From Lachnospiraceae bacterium (GTDB lineage Bacteria; Bacillota; Clostridia; Lachnospirales; Lachnospiraceae): 56,734 bases of DNA. Below the pieces are notes generated by a model, which was given only the letters and a program-made list of their open reading frames with translations, was not told where the DNA came from and searched no databases. The stretch is taken from the NCBI GenBank assembly GCA_029008035.1, contig JAQXIY010000037.1, positions 1 through 56,734 on the forward strand, in the 5' to 3' direction. This document shows, one piece after another, positions 1 through 7,120 of the stretch. A program made the position numbers and the translations under genes. Position 1 is the first letter of the stretch. Each line of letters begins with the position of its first letter.

Positions 1-62
1 TTGTACAAAGATAAACCGACCACTCACAAGTACCCTTTATATAAATAATTATCTTTGTACAA
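1..62. repeat. 14-bp inverted repeat, 34-nt spacer
   Basis: The arm TTGTACAAAGATAA at 1-14 is repeated as its exact reverse complement at 49-62. Each arm also contains the 8-bp palindrome TTGTACAA. No U-run follows, so it is a poor terminator. It could be a paired operator, a terminal inverted repeat remnant, or part of a larger structure cut by the window start. Confidence 0.6.
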
Positions 63-81
63 TTTATATTAATTAAGATAT

Positions 82-104
82 ATAATAGAATCTGATTCTG
101 TTAT
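82..104. promoter_or_regulatory. Dyad overlapping a TATAAT box
   Basis: AGAATC-T-GATTCT is a perfect palindrome, and it extends to 11-bp arms with one mismatch. A TATAAT sequence at 81-86 overlaps the left arm, so this may be an operator over the -10 box of the gene at 223. No convincing -35 box lies 17 bp upstream. The region 62-200 is otherwise extremely AT-rich and I see no DnaA boxes (TTATCCACA) in it. Confidence 0.35.
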
Positions 105-222
105 CTTTATTATAATAATAATTATATTATATAGCAATTACATAATTTCTAATCGTGTTGCAATCTATGAAGTAATTATTATAAAATGGAGATAACAAGA
201 ATATATGTGTGGGGTGTTGATT

Positions 223-681
223 ATGGTGATGGATTTTCTTAAAAAATATCAGGAAGAATTGATAGCCGAGAAGATTGAAATTAAGGAAGAATATGATTTG
301 CTTTTGAGTAAGATAAAGGAAAATGAAAAGTTTCTCAATCTCTTAGAAGAAGAGAATCAAGCACTTTTTTCTGATTTTACACCGAGAGAAGTAAGCTATA
401 AACATAAAGATAAGATTATAGAAGTACAGAGTACACTGGATAAATTACAAAACGACAAATCTTCTATGGAAGATAAGTTACATCATATGGATGGACGGTT
501 GTCTGAACTTACAACTATTATTGATTCTATGATGGAAACGGAACATTCTTCTTTACAATCTGCAACAGATGATAACGATAATACAAAACTAAAACGCCAA
601 TTACAGAATATCTCCGGTTATATTTTCAGTGATCCAACCAGAGCAAGTATAGAATTACAACACATAATATCTGAATTGTAA
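223..681 (+). CDS. Hypothetical coiled-coil protein
   Basis: I do not recognise this gene. It encodes about 152 residues, mostly charged helix with heptad-like stretches (residues 1-110), an acidic Ser/Asp-rich linker, and a short C-terminal helix. It has no signal peptide or membrane segment. The track starts at ATG 205, but ATG 223 is preferred because GGGGTG lies 7-8 nt upstream. The C-terminal stretch (SGYIFSDPTRASIELQHI) vaguely recalls the coiled-coil regions of DegS-like sensor kinases, but there is no kinase domain here; this is only a weak impression. Base composition is more AT-rich than in the parAB genes that follow, and it sits between an inverted repeat and the parS region. Confidence 0.55.
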   Translation: MVMDFLKKYQEELIAEKIEIKEEYDLLLSKIKENEKFLNLLEEENQALFSDFTPREVSYKHKDKIIEVQSTLDKLQNDKSSMEDKLHHMDGRLSELTTIIDSMMETEHSSLQSATDDNDNTKLKRQLQNISGYIFSDPTRASIELQHIISEL

Positions 682-773
682 TTTTTTGTTGTGCACATTT
701 TATATTTATATTTATATCTTTCTATTTTTTTTCTATATATCCAGATTCAATACCATATATAGTTTATCAATAT

Positions 774-799
774 AACAATGTTTCACGTGAAACATTGTT
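774..799. promoter_or_regulatory. parS site 1
   Basis: TGTTTCACGTGAAACA at 779-794 is the exact consensus 16-bp parS sequence bound by ParB/Spo0J. The symmetry extends to a 26-bp perfect palindrome. It lies about 240 bp upstream of parA in a 360-bp stretch with no gene. Such sites load ParB near the origin for chromosome segregation and SMC recruitment. Confidence 0.95.
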
Positions 800-888
800 T
801 TTTATATATAGTAATATAATGAATAAGGTACAAGATTTAGTATCAGAAAAAAATTACAACAACTAAATAATCGAAATATTAATACATA

Positions 889-904
889 TGTTTCACGTGA
901 AACA
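889..904. promoter_or_regulatory. parS site 2
   Basis: A second exact TGTTTCACGTGAAACA, 110 bp from the first and 139 bp upstream of the parA start. No other copy was found in the window; a partial match near 7067 has five mismatches. Confidence 0.95.
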
Positions 905-1003
905 TTTTAAAAACACATATATTTTATAACTAGATGTAGTGGTCAAGTCTTATATTTACGGGGTTTTGCCGGAGAAAAACAAGTAGAAAAGGATATTTCA
1001 AAG

Positions 1004-1012
1004 TGATATAAT
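1004..1012 (+). promoter_or_regulatory. Extended -10 promoter of parA
   Basis: TGATATAAT is an extended -10 box 30 bp upstream of the parA start. The -35 position (TAGAAA at 17 bp) is poor, as expected for extended -10 promoters. Confidence 0.5.
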
Positions 1013-1042
1013 AACAAAAGCGAAAAGAGAAAGGGAATGAAA

Positions 1043-1813
1043 ATGGGAAGAATAATAGCAATAGCAAACCAAAAGGGAGGAGTAGGAAAAACAACTACTT
1101 CTATTAATTTATCTGCATGTTTGGCAGAGATGGGAAAGAATGTACTGGTTATTGATTTAGATCCACAGGGAAATACTACAAGTGGATTTGGTATCGATAA
1201 GAGCGAGGTGGAAAACACAGTATACGAATTAATGCTGGATGAGTGCAGTATTAAAGAGAGTATGACTAAGGTGGACAATATTGATCATTTATCATTAATA
1301 CCATCTAATGTTAATCTTGCCGGTGCGGAAATTGAATTATTAGGAATTAATGAGAAAGAATACATTCTAAAAAATGCAGTAGATTATATCAGAGATGATT
1401 ATGATTTTATCATCATTGATTGTCCTCCTTCATTAAATATGTTGACAGTTAATGCCATGACAACAGCAGATTCTATTCTTGTACCAATTCAGTGTGAGTA
1501 CTATGCACTTGAAGGAATCAGTCAGTTAATACATACCATCGACCTGGTTCAGGAGCGATTAAATGCAAATCTTAAGATTGAAGGTGTTGTATTTACTATG
1601 TATGATGCAAGAACGAATTTATCTTCAGATGTTGTAGATACTGTTAAGGAGAATCTTAACGCTACCGTATACCAGACGATTATTCCAAGAAATGTTCGTT
1701 TGGCTGAGGCACCATCACATGGTTTGCCAATTAATCTTTATGATCCAAAATCAGCAGGTGCGGAGAGTTATCGTAATTTAGCAAAAGAAATAATAGGTAG
1801 AAAGGATATCTAA
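1043..1813 (+). CDS. parA: Chromosome partitioning ATPase ParA/Soj
   Basis: A deviant-Walker ATPase that binds DNA non-specifically as an ATP dimer and works with ParB-parS in origin segregation; in Firmicutes Soj also regulates DnaA. The sequence shows the deviant Walker A KGGVGKTTT near residue 10, Walker B IIIDCPPS, and the family length of about 256 residues. The track begins at ATG 1037, but AAAGGG there touches the start codon; ATG 1043 (MGRIIAIANQ) has correct spacing and matches how family members begin. It is followed one base after its stop by parB, forming the standard operon, with two parS sites upstream. Confidence 0.95.
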   Translation: MGRIIAIANQKGGVGKTTTSINLSACLAEMGKNVLVIDLDPQGNTTSGFGIDKSEVENTVYELMLDECSIKESMTKVDNIDHLSLIPSNVNLAGAEIELLGINEKEYILKNAVDYIRDDYDFIIIDCPPSLNMLTVNAMTTADSILVPIQCEYYALEGISQLIHTIDLVQERLNANLKIEGVVFTMYDARTNLSSDVVDTVKENLNATVYQTIIPRNVRLAEAPSHGLPINLYDPKSAGAESYRNLAKEIIGRKDI

Positions 1814-1814
1814 G

Positions 1815-2729
1815 ATGGCAGCAAAAAAGAATGGATTGGGTAAAGGTTTAGATTCTTTGATTCCAAGCAAGCCGGTGGAAGATAAGAAGGGAAAAGAAGA
1901 ACAGGTTGCATCAGAAGACAGCAAGGTAATGGTCAGTATTGATAAGGTAGAACCAAATGCGGATCAGCCAAGAAAAGCCTTTGACGAAGATGCTTTGATG
2001 GAGTTATCTGATTCTATTAAGCAGCATGGTGTGTTATCTCCACTTTGGGTTCATGAAGTGAAGAATGGAAAAGATTCTTTCTATGAGATTATTGCCGGTG
2101 AGCGTAGATGGCGTGCAGCAAAAAAGGCCGGACTAAAAGAAGTTCCTGTTATCATTATGGATTTAACAGAGCAGGAAATTGTAGAAATTTCTCTTATTGA
2201 GAATATTCAGCGCGAGGACTTAAATCCTATTGAAGAGGCATTGGCTTATAAGAAGCTATTGGATGAGTTTAATCTGAAACAGGACGAAGTGGCTGAAAGA
2301 GTTTCAAAGAGTAGAACTGCAGTTACCAACTCTATGAGATTGTTGAAGTTGGATGACCGAGTTCAGCAGATGGTAATTGATGAAATGATTTCCACCGGTC
2401 ATGCCAGAGCAATTCTTGGTATTACCGATAAGGATAAACAGTATGAGTTTGCCCAGAGAGTATTCGATGAGAAACTTAGTGTTCGTGATGTGGAGAAGGA
2501 AGTAAAAAAACTTTCCAGCGAGAAGCCGGAAGACAAGAAGCCGGAGTCTAAGATTGATCCAAAATTATTGACCATTTACAATGATTTACAGGAACAGATG
2601 AAGAAGACTCTTGGTACAAAGGTATCCATTGTTCCAAAGGACAATAAAAAAGGTAAGATTGAAATTGAGTATTACACACAGGATGAATTAGATCGACTTG
2701 TTATGATGATTCAATCTGCAAAAGAATAA
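1815..2729 (+). CDS. parB: Chromosome partitioning protein ParB/Spo0J
   Basis: A CTP-dependent DNA clamp that loads at parS and spreads, organising the origin region. The N-terminal KKNGLGKGLDSLIP peptide is the typical ParA-stimulating start. The CTP-binding ParB/Srx region carries the GERRWRAAK motif (about residue 95-105) and IENIQREDLNPIEEA (about 130-145). The helix-turn-helix for parS follows (VAERVSKSRTAVTNSMRLL), then a Lys/Glu linker and a C-terminal dimerisation domain. 304 residues is normal. The start lies one base after the parA stop, so the two are probably co-translated. Confidence 0.95.
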   Translation: MAAKKNGLGKGLDSLIPSKPVEDKKGKEEQVASEDSKVMVSIDKVEPNADQPRKAFDEDALMELSDSIKQHGVLSPLWVHEVKNGKDSFYEIIAGERRWRAAKKAGLKEVPVIIMDLTEQEIVEISLIENIQREDLNPIEEALAYKKLLDEFNLKQDEVAERVSKSRTAVTNSMRLLKLDDRVQQMVIDEMISTGHARAILGITDKDKQYEFAQRVFDEKLSVRDVEKEVKKLSSEKPEDKKPESKIDPKLLTIYNDLQEQMKKTLGTKVSIVPKDNKKGKIEIEYYTQDELDRLVMMIQSAKE

Positions 2730-2759
2730 CAGAACATATGTTTGGTAAGAGGTATAGAC

Positions 2760-3263
2760 ATGTTTGAACAATATCTAGGAATTAGTACGGATTATATTAT
2801 TATTGGCTTGGCAGCACTTATTGTCATCCTGATCATTTTGATGATTATTAATGTGGTACAGATGAGCAAGCTAAAGAAGAGATATGCAATTTTTATGAAG
2901 GGTAAGAATGCAAAGTCTCTGGAGGAGACATTAATTTATCGATTGGAGCAGGTGGATGAGTTAATCGAGAACAATGCTGCCAATGAGAGAAATATTGACA
3001 CTATCTTTAAGAAGATGAAATTTGATTTTCAGAAATATGGTTTGGTTAAGTATGATGCCTTTCAGGAGATGGGTGGAAAATTGAGTTTTTCCCTTGCCCT
3101 GTTAAACGAAAAGGATGATGGCTTTGTCTTAAACGCGGTTCATAGCAGAGACGGCTGTTATACTTATGTAAAGGAAATCATTGACGGCCATTCTATTATT
3201 TCTTTGGCGGAAGAGGAGCAACAGGCATTGGAGCAGGCCCTCTCAAGTACAAATGGAAAGTAG
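2760..3263 (+). CDS. DUF4446 family membrane protein
   Basis: About 167 residues with one N-terminal transmembrane helix (roughly residues 12-35), a Lys-rich stop-transfer, a helical region, and a compact C-terminal domain containing FQEMGGKLSFSLALLN and the HSRDGCYTYVKEI block typical of DUF4446. Function is unknown; the family commonly sits directly after parB in Firmicutes. The track starts at TTG 2742, but ATG 2760 has AAGAGG 7 nt upstream and is the better start. It is probably co-transcribed with parAB (30-bp gap). Confidence 0.85.
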   Translation: MFEQYLGISTDYIIIGLAALIVILIILMIINVVQMSKLKKRYAIFMKGKNAKSLEETLIYRLEQVDELIENNAANERNIDTIFKKMKFDFQKYGLVKYDAFQEMGGKLSFSLALLNEKDDGFVLNAVHSRDGCYTYVKEIIDGHSIISLAEEEQQALEQALSSTNGK

Positions 3264-3269
3264 GACTTT

Positions 3270-4142
3270 ATGCATAGTTATTTACCAGCCATTGGATTTT
3301 CAAATATCACAAAAGAAGAACTGGATCGTATGATATATGAAGCCATTCGTCGGCCGGATGGCCATGAAGTGGCATTTGATTCAGAGGGAAATGAGTATGT
3401 GGAATTAGCGTTTGAAGTTTGCAAGAATGTGGGAATAGCCATTCGTGGTGTATATGACATGGATGACAATTTCAAGGTGGATTATTATTATCCTTATTGT
3501 GTGGGCCACACTTTGTCTTCTTCTGCTAATTTGGACATTATCAAGCAATCGGATAAGGAGAGCTACCAGGGTCTTTGCGATGAGATGCGACTGGGTGTGA
3601 ATATGATTTTTTATCTCCAGAATATGATGGAGTATCTGCAAAAGGGTGAAGGGAGAACCTTCTTCGGAGACGAGCACTATCGCAATACCTATTTGACAGG
3701 ATTATCTCTGGGAGGAAAGGTTCTTCTTCCTGTGAGAAAAACTGACAACAGCACAAAACAACAAAGAGAAGTGGATCGACCTACCTTAATGGCAGCAGCC
3801 AGAGAAGGAGATGAGGAGGCTATCGAGAGTCTCACCATCGATGACATGGACACTTACTCTATGATTTCCAAGCGGGTTACCAAGGAAGATATTTATAGTA
3901 TTGTCACCACGACGTTTATGCCCTATGGTATAGAGAGTGACAAATATACCATCATTGCAGATATTCTGGATATGGAAAAGATGGTGAATCAGGTAACGCA
4001 GGAGCAGATGTATCTGTTGCATTTGGAAAGTAATGATATTGCATTTGATGTGTGCATTAATCAAAAAGATTTGTTGGGGGAACCCGCTGTGGGACGCAGA
4101 TTTAAGGGTAATGTCTGGTTGCAGGGCCGGGTAGAATTCTAA
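3270..4142 (+). CDS. DUF3881-like hypothetical protein
   Basis: A soluble protein of about 290 residues with no signal peptide or membrane helix. The start MHSYLPAIGFS and the Lachnospiraceae context recall the DUF3881 family, whose function is unknown; I hold this assignment with moderate confidence. Visible features are an acidic N-terminal half, a conserved-looking VGHTLSS region and a GRRFKGNVWLQG C-terminal end that could form a small beta-barrel. It starts 6 bp after the DUF4446 gene, so it ends the parAB operon, and a tRNA promoter follows. Confidence 0.6.
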   Translation: MHSYLPAIGFSNITKEELDRMIYEAIRRPDGHEVAFDSEGNEYVELAFEVCKNVGIAIRGVYDMDDNFKVDYYYPYCVGHTLSSSANLDIIKQSDKESYQGLCDEMRLGVNMIFYLQNMMEYLQKGEGRTFFGDEHYRNTYLTGLSLGGKVLLPVRKTDNSTKQQREVDRPTLMAAAREGDEEAIESLTIDDMDTYSMISKRVTKEDIYSIVTTTFMPYGIESDKYTIIADILDMEKMVNQVTQEQMYLLHLESNDIAFDVCINQKDLLGEPAVGRRFKGNVWLQGRVEF

Positions 4143-4149
4143 GAAGTCA

Positions 4150-4178
4150 TTGACAATCTATTCTGTTGTCAGTAGAAT
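4150..4178 (+). promoter_or_regulatory. Promoter of tRNA-Arg
   Basis: TTGACA (4150-4155), a 17-bp spacer, then TAGAAT (4173-4178), ending 16 bp before the tRNA. Confidence 0.8.
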
Positions 4179-4194
4179 TGAATAGGTTGTTTTT

Positions 4195-4266
4195 GTTCTC
4201 ATAGTTAAATGGATATAACAAGTGCCTCCTAAGCACTAGTTGAGGGTTCGATTCCCCCTGGGAACA
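4195..4266 (+). tRNA. tRNA-Arg (anticodon CCT)
   Basis: The acceptor arms GTTCTCA and TGGGAAC pair over 7 bp with one G-U. The anticodon stem AGTGC/GCACT holds the loop CTCCTAA, giving anticodon CCT (reads AGG). A GGTTCGATTCC T-arm is present. No CCA is encoded. No integrase or repeated attachment sequence is seen next to it. Confidence 0.92.
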
Positions 4267-4273
4267 TTCTTTT

Positions 4274-4317
4274 TTGCAGTAATGATTGAATACAATTATT
4301 ACTGCAATTTTACTTTT
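4274..4317 (+). terminator. Terminator after tRNA-Arg
   Basis: A 15-bp stem with one G-U (4274-4288 / 4293-4307), an AATA tetraloop, and a TTTTACTTTT tract. Confidence 0.85.
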
Positions 4318-4379
4318 CGGCAAAGCATACCGGAGAGTTCAACTAAAATTAATATAGTGCATTGGTTCTTGCTGATGTA

Positions 4380-4429
4380 TTTCTGAATCATTTCTTAGAT
4401 ATTCAGAAAATCGCAGATAGGTGCGATTT
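4380..4429. promoter_or_regulatory. Two inverted repeats upstream of tetR
   Basis: TTTCTGAAT...ATTCAGAAA (4380-4388 / 4401-4409, 12-nt spacer) and AAATCGCA...TGCGATTT (4408-4415 / 4422-4429, 6-nt spacer) sit between 30 and 80 bp upstream of the tetR start. They are plausible autoregulatory operators or leader hairpins. Confidence 0.4.
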
Positions 4430-4459
4430 GGTTTGAAATGAGCGGAGGAGAAGTAAAGT

Positions 4460-5026
4460 ATGAGTAAGGAAACTACAAAGATTGCTATTGCTTTTGCATT
4501 TAAGGAATTATTATTAGAAAAACCACTGGATAAGATAACGGTAAATGATATCACAGAAAAGTGTGAAATGAATCGTCAGACTTTTTATTATCATTTCCAT
4601 GATATTTTGGAACTTACCGAATGGATCTGTGAGGAGGATGCAGAAAGGGCATTAAAGGAAAATAGAACTTATGATACCTGGCAAGAGGGATTTCTGGCTA
4701 TTTTCAATATGATAAAGAAAGACAAGGCATTTATTACTAATATTTATTATCATGTTCCAAAAGATTATTTATATCGCTATTTGTACAGGGTTACCTATCA
4801 GCTTCTATATAATGTGTTAGAAGAAAAAGCAGAAGGAATGATTGTTAGGGAAGAAGACAAGTCATTTATTGCAAACTTTTATAAGTATGGATTTGTAGGT
4901 CTTGTACTAGAATGGATTAATGAAGGAATGAAAGAAGATCCTAAACAAATCATTGAACGCTTAAATTCACTGATTGAGGGAACATTTAACCATGCACTTA
5001 ATAATGCAAAATTAAATAAGAAATAA
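4460..5026 (+). CDS. TetR-family transcriptional regulator
   Basis: 188 residues. The N-terminal DNA-binding domain is typical: ITVNDITEKCEMNRQTFYYHF (residues about 26-46) holds the helix-turn-helix and the FYYHF signature. The helical C-terminal domain resembles the DhaS-like TetR group. GGAGGAG lies 9 nt before ATG. It stands alone between a terminator and the oleate hydratase gene in the same direction, which suggests it controls that gene, perhaps sensing free unsaturated fatty acid (inference). Inverted repeats upstream would allow autoregulation. Confidence 0.88.
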   Translation: MSKETTKIAIAFAFKELLLEKPLDKITVNDITEKCEMNRQTFYYHFHDILELTEWICEEDAERALKENRTYDTWQEGFLAIFNMIKKDKAFITNIYYHVPKDYLYRYLYRVTYQLLYNVLEEKAEGMIVREEDKSFIANFYKYGFVGLVLEWINEGMKEDPKQIIERLNSLIEGTFNHALNNAKLNKK

Positions 5027-5056
5027 TATTTCTGTTAGACAGGAATACTATAAAAT

Positions 5057-5076
5057 GACAAATTATGTTGTTTGTC
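5057..5076. promoter_or_regulatory. GACAAA/TTTGTC dyad before a TATAAT
   Basis: GACAAA-8 nt-TTTGTC lies just upstream of TATAAT at 5081-5086. If that box is an ohyA promoter, the dyad covers its -35 region and is a natural TetR target. Confidence 0.35.
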
Positions 5077-5094
5077 GTATTATAATTCAATATG

Positions 5095-5132
5095 AGGGGA
5101 TTGTCGTTATTTATGACAATCCCCTGTTTTTA
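5095..5132 (+). terminator. Strong hairpin after tetR
   Basis: AGGGGATTGTC pairs perfectly with GACAATCCCCT (11 bp, 9-nt loop) and is followed by GTTTTTATATATTTT. It most simply terminates tetR. If transcription starts from the TATAAT at 5081, it would instead be a 5'-terminal hairpin or attenuator of the ohyA transcript. Confidence 0.75.
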
Positions 5133-5187
5133 TATATTTTAATTTTGATGCTTTGTGAATACACTAAAGGACATAGAAACAACAGAC

Positions 5188-5210
5188 AACCTAAATATTG
5201 AATTTAGGTT
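5188..5210. promoter_or_regulatory. 9-5-9 inverted repeat before ohyA
   Basis: AACCTAAAT-ATTGA-ATTTAGGTT is a perfect dyad 30 bp upstream of the ohyA start and just before its RBS (AAAGGAG). The position suits a repressor operator for the neighbouring TetR protein. It differs from the dyads upstream of tetR. Confidence 0.45.
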
Positions 5211-5240
5211 AGAAAAGAAAAAGAAAAGGAGTGTGTTTTT

Positions 5241-7034
5241 ATGTACTATTCTTCAGGAACTTATGAAGCATTTGCAAAACCGGAGAAACCAGAGAGAGTT
5301 GATAGAAAATCAGCGTATATTATCGGAACAGGACTTGCAGGACTTTCCGCAGCATTTTATCTTGTAAGAGATGGGCAGGTAAAGGGTGATAGAATTCATC
5401 TTTTAGAGAAACTTGATCTTGCAGGTGGTAGCTGTGATGGTAGAAAAGATATTAGAAAGGGCTTCTACATGAGAGGTGGTAGAGAGATGGATAACCACTT
5501 TGAATGTATGTGGGATATGTTTCGAGATGTTCCGTCCATTGAGACTCCGGGAATTTCCGTACTTGACGAGTATTATTGGCTAAATAAGCATGATCCAAAC
5601 TATTCTCTCTGTCGAGCATCAGAAAAGTGTGGGCAGGATGCTCATACAGATAAAAAATTCACACTTGATAAGGAATCTGCAATGGCACTTTCCAAGTTAT
5701 TCATGACACCGGAAAAGGATCTCGAAGATAAGAAAATCAGTGAAGTTCTTCCTGATTCCTTTTGGAATACAAACTTCTGGCTTTATTGGCAGACAATGTT
5801 TGCATTTCAGAAATGGTCATCAGCTCTCGAGATGAAGAGATATTTATGCAGGTATTGTCATCATATTGATGGACTACCTGATTTTACAGCTCTTCGGTTT
5901 ACAAAATACAATCAGTATGAGAGCATGATTTTACCTCTTGTAAGATATCTCGAAAGTCACGGTGTAACGGTAGACTACGGAATAGATGTAAAAAATGTTG
6001 TTATCAAAGATGAAAATGGGAAGAAGGTTGCCACTCAGATTGTGTATGAGAAGGATGGAAAGACAGATACCATCGATCTCGTAGAGGATGATTTAGTATT
6101 CATCACGAATGGTTGCTGTACAGATACCTCTTGTTATGGCGATCAGAATACTGCGCCAGACTTAAGCAATGTAAAAAACGGCACAGGTGAGTCATGGGAT
6201 TTGTGGAAAAATATCGCTGCACAGGCTAAAAATGGAGAGTATGGTAATCCAGAAAAATTCTGTAGCGATTTCGAAGCGACTAACTGGATGAGTGCAACGG
6301 TTGAAACCAATGACGAAGAAATTATTCAGAAGATTATTGGTGTATGTAAGAGAGATCCAAGAGAAGGAAAGGTAACAACCGGTGGTATTGTTACAGTTAA
6401 GGACAGCACAGATAATTGGTATCTTTCATGGACAATTAACCGTCAGCCACAGTTCAAAGCACAGGATAAAAATACAGTTCTCATTTGGATTTATGCACTT
6501 ACTACCAATAAGGAAGGTAATTATGTAAAAAAAGCTATACGTGACTGTACCGGTGAAGAGGTATGCCGCGAGTGGCTGTATCATATTGGAGTACCAACAG
6601 ACAAGATTGATGATTGGGCAAAGAATCGTTGTAATACAACAACTTGTTTTATGCCTTATATTAATGCATTCTTCCAGCCTAGAAAGGAAGAAGACAGACC
6701 ACTTGTTGTTCCCAAGGGAGCAGTCAACTTTGCATTTCTTGGCCAGTTTGCTGAGACACCAAGAGATACAATTTTTACTACAGAGTATTCTATCCGTACC
6801 GGAATGGAAGCAGTATATACACTTCTTAACGTTGACAGAGGTGTTCCGGAGGTTTGGGGCTCTAAGTATGATGTAAGAGAATTGCTTCGCGCTGCATATT
6901 ATGCAATTGATAAGAAAACCCTTGATGAACTTCCGTTATCATTCAAGGAAAAGATACTTTTAAAGAAAGTACTTGAAGCTGTGAAAGGAACTGATGTAGA
7001 AATTCTGCTTAGGGAAAGTGGATTAATTAAATAA
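5241..7034 (+). CDS. ohyA: Oleate hydratase (FAD)
   Basis: Adds water to the cis-9 double bond of unsaturated fatty acids (oleate to 10-hydroxystearate; linoleate similarly), which detoxifies free fatty acids in gut bacteria. The 597-residue length matches the family (myosin-cross-reactive antigen). The N-terminal FAD fold is clear: YIIGTGLAGLSAAFYLVRDG near residue 27, an acidic residue ending the next strand (LLEK), and the conserved GGREMDNHFECMWD block near residue 78 that holds the catalytic glutamate region. Later conserved pieces include the aromatic NFWLYWQTMFAFQKW and the C-terminal AFLGQFAETPRDTIFTTEYS flavin-contact motif. AAAGGAG precedes ATG. A TetR gene and perfect dyads lie upstream. 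The start in another frame (5155) is a shadow. Confidence 0.95.
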   Translation: MYYSSGTYEAFAKPEKPERVDRKSAYIIGTGLAGLSAAFYLVRDGQVKGDRIHLLEKLDLAGGSCDGRKDIRKGFYMRGGREMDNHFECMWDMFRDVPSIETPGISVLDEYYWLNKHDPNYSLCRASEKCGQDAHTDKKFTLDKESAMALSKLFMTPEKDLEDKKISEVLPDSFWNTNFWLYWQTMFAFQKWSSALEMKRYLCRYCHHIDGLPDFTALRFTKYNQYESMILPLVRYLESHGVTVDYGIDVKNVVIKDENGKKVATQIVYEKDGKTDTIDLVEDDLVFITNGCCTDTSCYGDQNTAPDLSNVKNGTGESWDLWKNIAAQAKNGEYGNPEKFCSDFEATNWMSATVETNDEEIIQKIIGVCKRDPREGKVTTGGIVTVKDSTDNWYLSWTINRQPQFKAQDKNTVLIWIYALTTNKEGNYVKKAIRDCTGEEVCREWLYHIGVPTDKIDDWAKNRCNTTTCFMPYINAFFQPRKEEDRPLVVPKGAVNFAFLGQFAETPRDTIFTTEYSIRTGMEAVYTLLNVDRGVPEVWGSKYDVRELLRAAYYAIDKKTLDELPLSFKEKILLKKVLEAVKGTDVEILLRESGLIK

Positions 7035-7059
7035 AGACATCTATCGGTAATTATACAAT

Positions 7060-7091
7060 GCTGCCGTATCACGTGAAGTTGATGCGGCAGC
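7060..7091. other. Hairpin between convergent genes
   Basis: GCTGCCGTATC pairs with GATGCGGCAGC (11 bp with one G-U, 10-nt loop). It lies between the ends of ohyA and the minus-strand kinase. No U-run follows on either strand, so termination activity is doubtful. Confidence 0.5.
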
Positions 7092-7120
7092 TAAAAGTAT
7101 ATATGCCACACAAAAAATTG

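Noticed and set aside
62-200. oriC unwinding element in the AT-rich left end
   Set aside because: The base composition fits, but there are no DnaA boxes or DnaA-trio patterns and no dnaA gene nearby.
943-1278. Minus-strand ORF of 111 residues over the parA start
   Set aside because: It overlaps the certain parA gene and has no RBS or recognisable domain.
7062-7077. Possible third parS near 7067 (TATCACGTGAAG)
   Set aside because: Five of 16 positions differ from the consensus, and it is explained by the loop of the 7060-7091 hairpin.
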